Below are positions 59,201 to 64,000 of a DNA stretch of 64,000 bases, in pieces. Source of the stretch: CBDCFV01 sp965261795 (GTDB lineage Bacteria > Chloroflexota > Dehalococcoidia > Lucifugimonadales > UBA3495); the NCBI GenBank assembly GCA_965261795.1, contig OZ253476.1:3720001-3784000 (forward strand), given 5' to 3'. Numbering within the stretch: the stretch's first letter is position 1; each line of letters opens with the position of its first letter. The notes below the pieces were generated by a model that had not been told where the DNA came from, did not search any database, and worked only from the letters and a program-made list of their open reading frames with translations. The position numbers and the translations under genes are program-made.

Positions 59201-61072
59201 TTCACGACAGGCAACTGGCAGACGACGCAGACGGTCACCGGCCAGGACGACGCCATAGACAACCCCGGCAACCAGCGGACGGCGACCATCACCCACGCCG
59301 TCAGCGGCGGAGACTACGGCAGCGTGACCGCCCCCTCCGTTGCCGTGACCGTGACCGACGACGAAGGGCCGCAGCCCGTCATAACCATCACGGCGGTCAA
59401 CAACGCAGTCGCCGAGGGTTCGCCTGCCCAGTTCCGGGTAACGGCCAACCCCACGCCGTCGTCCACCCGGACGATCAACCTCACCATCGCGCAGGCCGGC
59501 GGCTACATCATTGCCGCCAACCGGGGCGCCAAGACGGTGAACATCCCGACGAGCGGCACGGCCACCTACCCCGTCGCGACCGTGAACGACGACATCGACA
59601 AAGCCAACGGCTCGGTGACGGCGACGCTGGCGAACGGCACGGGCTACGACGTGGGCAACCCGGCCACGGCAACCGTGAACGTCAACGACAACGACACGCG
59701 CGGCGTCAGCGTCTCGGCGTCCGGCACGGGCGTGACCGTGGCCGAGGCCGGCGGCATGGCGCAGTACACCGTCAGGCTCACCAGCCAGCCCACGGGCAAC
59801 GTGACCGTCACGCTGACCAGCAACAACGCCGCCGCTACGGTCGCCCCTCCAAGCCTCTCGTTCACGACGGGCAACTGGAACGCGGCGCAGACGGTCACCG
59901 TCACCGGCCAGAACGACGCCATAGACAACCCCGGCAACCAGCGGACGGCGAGCATCACCCACGCCGTCAGCGGCGCGGGTTCGGACTACAACGGCGTGAC
60001 CGCCCCCGCCGTTAGCGTGACCGTGACCGACGACGAGGGGGCCGGTGCCGTCCGTCTCGATCAGGGCGGACAAGACCTCCGTCACCGAGGGCGGCGACAT
60101 CGTGTTCACCATCACCGGCGATCAGGCCCCCGATGGGGACGTTGCGGTCAACCTGCGCGTCGTCGTCGCGGACGACAACGGCGGCGGCAGCACGGTCACG
60201 GAGACGGCGACCATTCCGGCGAACGGGCTGAGCGCCGCGCTCACCGTGACCACCACGAACGACGAGCTGGACGAGACCGGCAGCTCCGTCACCGTGACGG
60301 TGCAGACCGGCGCGGGCTACACCATCGGCAGCCCGGCCACGGTCACGGTGCCGGTCAACGACAACGACCTCAGCGGAGTCTCCATCGAGGCGCTCAACAG
60401 CCGGATCATCGTCGGCGGCGCGGCCGATTTCCGGCTGACGGTGACCACCATGCAGGAGCGGGCGCTGAACGTGCGCGTGCGCATCACCAGCACCGGCGTC
60501 AGCGGCGTCTCTCGCAACCGGACGGTCACGGTGACCATCCCCCAGGGCCAGGCGACGGCGGTCCACAGCGTCGCCATACGAGAGAACAGCCCGCCCGGCA
60601 CGGTCACCGCCACCCTGCTAGCCGATACGGGCTACGTGTTGGGAACGCCGAGCCCGGTCACCGTCACTGTCGCGGACCGGCCACCGGGTCCGGTCGCCAG
60701 GCCGTCGTTCGAGGCGGGGCGGGTCGTGACCACGCGGCAGGTCTCGCGTCCGGGCGAGGTCGCGCTCCACGTGGACTCCAGCGAGGCCGACACGCCGGAG
60801 GAGAACGAGGGCCTGCGGTACGAATGGGTGCAGGTCTCCGGCCCGGCGTCGACGTTCCTGCAAGCCAGCATCTACCGCGACGGCAACTTCATCGACGGCG
60901 CCCAACGCTTCCGCGGCGGCGAGTTGTGGTACCCCGTCACGCAGTCCGGCGACGTGGTCATCTACAGAGTGAGCGGCTGCGAAACAAAGAGGACCGTCAC
61001 TGTGCCCGCGGGGACCGCGATCGTGAACACCCAGGGCGTGACCGTCACCGAAGCCAACGAGGTGGTCTATGA
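56240..61072 (+). CDS. Giant adhesin-like protein, part E
   Basis: About 1260 residues of tandem Calx-beta-like domains (VTEGSPAQF, VAEGSTAQF-type starts; TGYDVGNPATATVNVNDNDT ends; ADYTVVLDSQPTDTVTVTPV strands). Real coding ends near 60040 in GGGGG, after VSVTVTDDEG; the codons from there to 61072 are out of frame (Arg/His/Gln-rich). Calx-beta domains bind calcium and are common in giant bacterial surface proteins. Confidence 0.82.
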   Translation: MVTVTGVALGTAKITVRATNLAGPTDQTFTVTVTIDAALPVITIAAGEAEAAEGGQARFTVTASPAPTTDLTVNLSFSVDGAYALTSPPSTVTIAANTTTKQSAPDIANNAIHQPSGTVTATVTAGAGYTVGATASDSVTITDNETRPNLTVTSPGVAEGASGTTATMSFAVTSTGASTYPVGCWTQGGTATNDVDYVGRNTHNDSPTSHLNFSDPSQLSRTFDVTVNGDDIEEDNESINVRCIFVGVEGYLVHGTGTITDDDTAGITLATTPATDPAALTVAENDPAEYTVVLDSQPTDTVTVTPVSASVATATVSGPLTFTTSNWDMAQTVTVTGVSDDATSVVISHPVAGGDYQAFAAPAVTAAVSGPVFSIDSPTANESAWTLEFTVTLSPAPVSGDPLRRVFYRLATPPGTATGTAVGRDYTLSGTRVDFRATDVSGLKIINVALTDDNRPEFDETIRVELHTPTNARISGTNGLGVGTIQDNDTPVLSISGTNVDVREGDPLTINVALTPAGDRPITVTYATAAALTGVEAVAGTHYTVLSGPLTFAASETLKTVTLQSLHEPIHDVNRNVAFELSNPVGGATIGMDMGRAVYRINNRDDAPVIAITNPTADEHDGTLDFDVTLSGASAQQVTVDYADAGGSATLGSDYTAFEPMTLTFAARATGDADKQTVSVEILDDSVNVSDPNEGENERVNLVFSNPMNATFSGGSMADQTRTGTIVDNELLIDTMTPDVTLQVGETHTFNIANVSYDADTHAAASSHPNVATTAITGSGITTMLTVTAVAEGTATITMTLSLSTTGSSVTDTFTVTVTPLPVITITAGPAVAEGATATFTVAANPAPPSAITVTLTIAQTGGYVASGNVGSGKTVTILANADDATYTVATVNDDVDKPNGTVTATVTTGTGYAVTTTQSAATASVDVYDNDTRGVTISASSTGVTVAENAGTAQYTVRLDSQPTGNVTVTLTSNNAAATVAPTSLPFTTGNWQTTQTVTGQDDAIDNPGNQRTATITHAVSGGDYGSVTAPSVAVTVTDDEGPQPVITITAVNNAVAEGSPAQFRVTANPTPSSTRTINLTIAQAGGYIIAANRGAKTVNIPTSGTATYPVATVNDDIDKANGSVTATLANGTGYDVGNPATATVNVNDNDTRGVSVSASGTGVTVAEAGGMAQYTVRLTSQPTGNVTVTLTSNNAAATVAPPSLSFTTGNWNAAQTVTVTGQNDAIDNPGNQRTASITHAVSGAGSDYNGVTAPAVSVTVTDDEGAGAVRLDQGGQDLRHRGRRHRVHHHRRSGPRWGRCGQPARRRRGRQRRRQHGHGDGDHSGERAERRAHRDHHERRAGRDRQLRHRDGADRRGLHHRQPGHGHGAGQRQRPQRSLHRGAQQPDHRRRRGRFPADGDHHAGAGAERARAHHQHRRQRRLSQPDGHGDHPPGPGDGGPQRRHTREQPARHGHRHPASRYGLRVGNAEPGHRHCRGPATGSGRQAVVRGGAGRDHAAGLASGRGRAPRGLQRGRHAGGERGPAVRMGAGLRPGVDVPASQHLPRRQLHRRRPTLPRRRVVVPRHAVRRRGHLQSERLRNKEDRHCARGDRDREHPGRDRHRSQRGGL

Positions 61073-64000
61073 GGTCGTCAAGCCGGATACTCTTAAAGGC
61101 ACCCCGCAGTTCCGCCTGAACAACCAGGACGGCGTGTTCCACTGGTGGAGGTTCGTCCACGATCAGGACGACGATGGCGAATGGATCGCCGTGGCGGTGT
61201 CAGGGGGGTTTTCCAGCAGTTCCATCCTTACCCGGCACGGCACGCTGGGCAGGATCAGCGAGCGATTCTGCAAGACCGACGCGCAGGGCCGGAAGGTCGG
61301 CGCGTCGCCGACGGGCGACTACGTGTTCCGGCTGACGGTGACGGACCCGCAGGGGCGGCCGCACTCCGCCGAGATCACCGCCACGGTGACGGACACCCTC
61401 CCGCCGGTGGCAGTGGCGAGGGTGTCCTCGGTGTACCAGGCGGACCGGGACCGCCAGATACTGTGCAGCACGGAGCCGGATGCGCTTGTCCGGTGCGGGA
61501 ACAGCGATATACCGGACACCCTCGACACCAGCAACTCGGTGCAGCCGCCCGGCGGCCGGGTCACCCTGAGCGGACGCGACAGCAAGACCAACGTCGACGG
61601 CAGCCTGACCTACTCGTGGGAGCAGACCTGCACCGATAGCTCCAGCGGCCGGGCCCTCCGCGTCGAATGTCCCGTCCCGGTGACGCTGAGCGGCGCCAAG
61701 ACGGTCACGCTGTCCTTCACGGGCCCCGAGTTGACCGAGGCGTACCCGGACCACATCGACCTCTCGTTCACGCTGACCGTGACCGACCAGCACGGCAACC
61801 GGGACAGCGACAGGGTGTACCTCACGATAGAGGACACGAACCCGGAGATCCGGATACCGCCGCAGGCCCACATCGAGGACGGCCGTTCGGTGAAGTTGGT
61901 GGGTGGGCGCATGGTCGAATGCTCGGCGAATGACCACGCGGCCTCTCCCCCGATCTGCACCTATGAGTCCCGCCCGCCCGCGCTGGAGAACACCCGCGTC
62001 ACGCTGGACGGCAACGGCAGCAACGACAGCCTGGACAACGGCCGCATCGTCAGCTACCTGTGGGAGCAGATCGCGGGGACCGGCGGGACGCTGACCAACG
62101 CCAACGGCAGCCGCGCCACCTTCCTGACGCCCACGAACCTGGACGCCCACGCCACGTTCCGCTTCCGGCTGACGGTGACCGACAACGACGGCATGACGGA
62201 CAGCGCCGAGGTCGGAGTCCTGGTTCTGGCTGAACTCCCCATCGCCGATGCCGGCGAGTCGCAGACCGTCAATGAAGGCGACAGCGTCACGTTGACGGGC
62301 AGCGGCGTCAACTTTGGGGACAACCCCACGCTCACGTACTCCTGGACATACCGGGGCGACAGGCCCGGCACGCCGGTACTGACCGACCTCTCCGACCTCG
62401 CCGCCCAGGAGATCACGTTCACCGCGCCCAGCGGTCTGACACGGGACGCTTATTACCAGTTCACCGTCACGGTGAGCGACGGCGGCAGGTCGGCCAGTGA
62501 TACCGTTCACGTCACGGTCACAGCGGCGAACAAGCGGCCGGTGGCCGATGCCGGTCCAGACCAGACGGTGGACTGGGGCAGGCGCGTTAAGCTGACCAGC
62601 GTCGGCAGCCTGAACCCCTACGGCGCCGACCGGCTGCGGTACTCGTGGAGGCAGACGTCGGGAACGCCGGCTGTGGAGTTGAGTGACCCCAGCAGCAGCC
62701 TGCCGGACTTCGTCCTGCCGTCCCAGCCCCCCGTCGGGACGGCGGCATCCAATGCCCTGAGGTTCGAGCTGACGGTGACGGACAGGGAGGGAGTGACGGA
62801 CACCGACACGATGACCGTGACCGTCACGAACCGGCATCCGACGGCCGAGGCTGGCGAAAACCAGAACGTCGCTTGGAACGACAACGTGACGCTTGACGGC
62901 TCCGCCAGCTCTGATCCCCGCAACGTCGGAGTATCTGCCAACTTCCAGAAGCCTCTACAGTACAGCTGGCGGCAGAAGTCGGGAGCGCCGGTGGTAACGT
63001 TGCGGAACGCCGACAGCGCAGAGGCGTCGTTCGACCTGCCCGGCTGGTGGCGCGGCCTCCATGGGGATAACGTAACCCTGGTGTTCGAGCTGACGGTAAC
63101 GGACGCGCGGGGAGCGGCGGACACCGGCGATGTGGCCGTGTCCGTGCGCTGGGCCGACGCGGGCGGCTCAGGCGCGGGCGGCAACGGCGGTCCTGACTCC
63201 TCGCCGCCGCCGGAGCCGCCGGCCGCGGTCGCTCCCACCGCCAACGCAGGCCCGGACCTGACGGGCGCGCCGGGCGAAAGCGTCACCCTGCAAGGCAAGG
63301 GCAGCACGAATCCCTACGGCAAGTGGTACCAGATGACTCACTCCTGGACGCAGCTGTCCGGGCCGACGGTCGCCCTGGACGATCCCACCCACGGCGACCC
63401 GGCGTTCACCATCCCCGCCGACGCCGCGGACGGGACGACGCTGGAGTTCCGGCTGGCCGTCATGGATGAGAAGGGCGAGTCTGACTCCGACACCATGATC
63501 GTCACCGTTGCCCCGCCGGAAACCGTCCGGCCCACGGCCACCGCAGGCCCGGACCTGACGGGGGCGCCGGGCGAGAGCGTCACCCTGCAAGGCAAAGGCA
63601 GCAGGAATCCCTACGGCAGGTGGCACCAGATGGGCCACCAATGGACACAGCTCTCCGGCCCGCCGGTGACGCTGACGCATCCGAAGACTTCCCAGCCGGC
63701 CAGCAAATTCGCCGACCCCAGCTTCACCATCCCCGCCGACGCGGCGGGCGGGACGACGCTGGAGTTCCAACTGACCGTTACCGACAAGGAAGGTGTGTCC
63801 GACTCGGACACCATGACGGTGACGGTGACCGGCGATGTGCCGGACACCAACGCCCCGCCAGTCTTTGACGCCGGGCCGAGCGCGGCTTTCAGCCTGCCGG
63901 AGAACACGGCGGCGGGGGAGAACGTGGGCCTGCCGTTGACGGCCCAGGACCCGGATAACGACGTCTTGACCTACAGCCTGTCCGGTACTGACGCGGCTTC
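60045..64000 (+). CDS. Giant adhesin-like protein, part F (runs off the window)
   Basis: Open with no stop from 60045 to the window end: VPSVSIRADKTSVTEGGDIV (Calx-beta), then many PKD/REJ-like (K319L-type) domains (PVADAGPDQTVDWGRRVKLT; ANAGPDLTGAPGESVTLQGK with YSWRQTSG-type strands), ending in a cadherin repeat (GPSAAFSLPENTAAGENVGL). The frame was checked at several points (61923, 63192, 63861) and stays at position 0 modulo 3. The gene is longer than 17 kb, encoding over 5700 residues if the frame changes are corrected. Confidence 0.82.
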   Translation, partial: MPSVSIRADKTSVTEGGDIVFTITGDQAPDGDVAVNLRVVVADDNGGGSTVTETATIPANGLSAALTVTTTNDELDETGSSVTVTVQTGAGYTIGSPATVTVPVNDNDLSGVSIEALNSRIIVGGAADFRLTVTTMQERALNVRVRITSTGVSGVSRNRTVTVTIPQGQATAVHSVAIRENSPPGTVTATLLADTGYVLGTPSPVTVTVADRPPGPVARPSFEAGRVVTTRQVSRPGEVALHVDSSEADTPEENEGLRYEWVQVSGPASTFLQASIYRDGNFIDGAQRFRGGELWYPVTQSGDVVIYRVSGCETKRTVTVPAGTAIVNTQGVTVTEANEVVYEVVKPDTLKGTPQFRLNNQDGVFHWWRFVHDQDDDGEWIAVAVSGGFSSSSILTRHGTLGRISERFCKTDAQGRKVGASPTGDYVFRLTVTDPQGRPHSAEITATVTDTLPPVAVARVSSVYQADRDRQILCSTEPDALVRCGNSDIPDTLDTSNSVQPPGGRVTLSGRDSKTNVDGSLTYSWEQTCTDSSSGRALRVECPVPVTLSGAKTVTLSFTGPELTEAYPDHIDLSFTLTVTDQHGNRDSDRVYLTIEDTNPEIRIPPQAHIEDGRSVKLVGGRMVECSANDHAASPPICTYESRPPALENTRVTLDGNGSNDSLDNGRIVSYLWEQIAGTGGTLTNANGSRATFLTPTNLDAHATFRFRLTVTDNDGMTDSAEVGVLVLAELPIADAGESQTVNEGDSVTLTGSGVNFGDNPTLTYSWTYRGDRPGTPVLTDLSDLAAQEITFTAPSGLTRDAYYQFTVTVSDGGRSASDTVHVTVTAANKRPVADAGPDQTVDWGRRVKLTSVGSLNPYGADRLRYSWRQTSGTPAVELSDPSSSLPDFVLPSQPPVGTAASNALRFELTVTDREGVTDTDTMTVTVTNRHPTAEAGENQNVAWNDNVTLDGSASSDPRNVGVSANFQKPLQYSWRQKSGAPVVTLRNADSAEASFDLPGWWRGLHGDNVTLVFELTVTDARGAADTGDVAVSVRWADAGGSGAGGNGGPDSSPPPEPPAAVAPTANAGPDLTGAPGESVTLQGKGSTNPYGKWYQMTHSWTQLSGPTVALDDPTHGDPAFTIPADAADGTTLEFRLAVMDEKGESDSDTMIVTVAPPETVRPTATAGPDLTGAPGESVTLQGKGSRNPYGRWHQMGHQWTQLSGPPVTLTHPKTSQPASKFADPSFTIPADAAGGTTLEFQLTVTDKEGVSDSDTMTVTVTGDVPDTNAPPVFDAGPSAAFSLPENTAAGENVGLPLTAQDPDNDVLTYSLSGTDAA

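Noticed and set aside
57560..60115. 851-aa minus-strand ORF opposite the giant gene
   Set aside because: Asp/Gly/His/Arg-rich shadow of Thr/Val/Asp-rich Calx-beta coding; no recognisable domain.
61145..61639. 164-aa plus-strand ORF near the end
   Set aside because: Out of frame with part F, which is continuously open and has PKD domains.

Overview
The window looks like one contig of a GC-rich (about 60%) bacterium, probably a Chloroflexota of the SAR202/Dehalococcoidia type or a related sponge- or sediment-associated lineage. This is inferred from gene content only: many single-gene catabolic units (hydantoinase/DUF917, orphan CoxL-type oxidase, D-aminoacylase, amidase, proline-racemase-like enzyme, SDRs, DHA2 transporter), Uma2 nucleases, small toxin-like pairs and a giant Calx-beta/cadherin/PKD surface protein. 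No rRNA or ribosomal protein gene is present to fix the taxonomy.

Layout. 0-6.5 kb: Uma2 nuclease, a second Uma2 reduced to its tail, GH63-like glycosidase, NYN-LOTUS protein with a 51-bp minisatellite, SDR. 6.6-15.5 kb: defence-like block holding a DUF3696 ATPase plus unknown partner, an MNT-HEPN fusion, and a type II restriction-modification locus whose endonuclease carries its own HTH; a DUF917/hydantoinase operon sits inside it. 15.6-19.7 kb: CoxL-type oxidase, Cld-like protein, amidohydrolase. 20.3-23.5 kb: tRNA-Leu(UAA) followed by nested IS remnants. 23.7-38.4 kb: transport and catabolism, a DUF7662/PIN pair, a gene broken by a 17-bp duplication, msrB-ybaK, an MFS gene broken by an IS982 insertion and a TGA codon. 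38.4-42.8 kb: HicB-like gene, a one-spacer CRISPR relic, an SDR with an internal TGA, a zinc-ribbon gene cut by IS630, and a group II intron relic with a perfect domain V.

42.9-46.3 kb holds three copies of a two-gene module (104-aa partner plus clan AA aspartic protease). Each copy has the same 50-bp upstream box with a dyad and a GTGA stop/start overlap, and a DUF4258-like toxin/antitoxin-type pair lies between copies 1 and 2. This is the best candidate here for an uncharacterised system.

46.3-64 kb: two 195-bp MITE-like repeats lead directly into a giant secreted, multi-domain adhesin-like gene. It runs off the end of the window and changes frame five times by one base.

Decay is a recurring theme: single-base indels, TGA nonsense codons, precise IS insertions and exact short tandem duplications. 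Either the genome is under relaxed selection or part of the indels are assembly errors; raw reads would decide.
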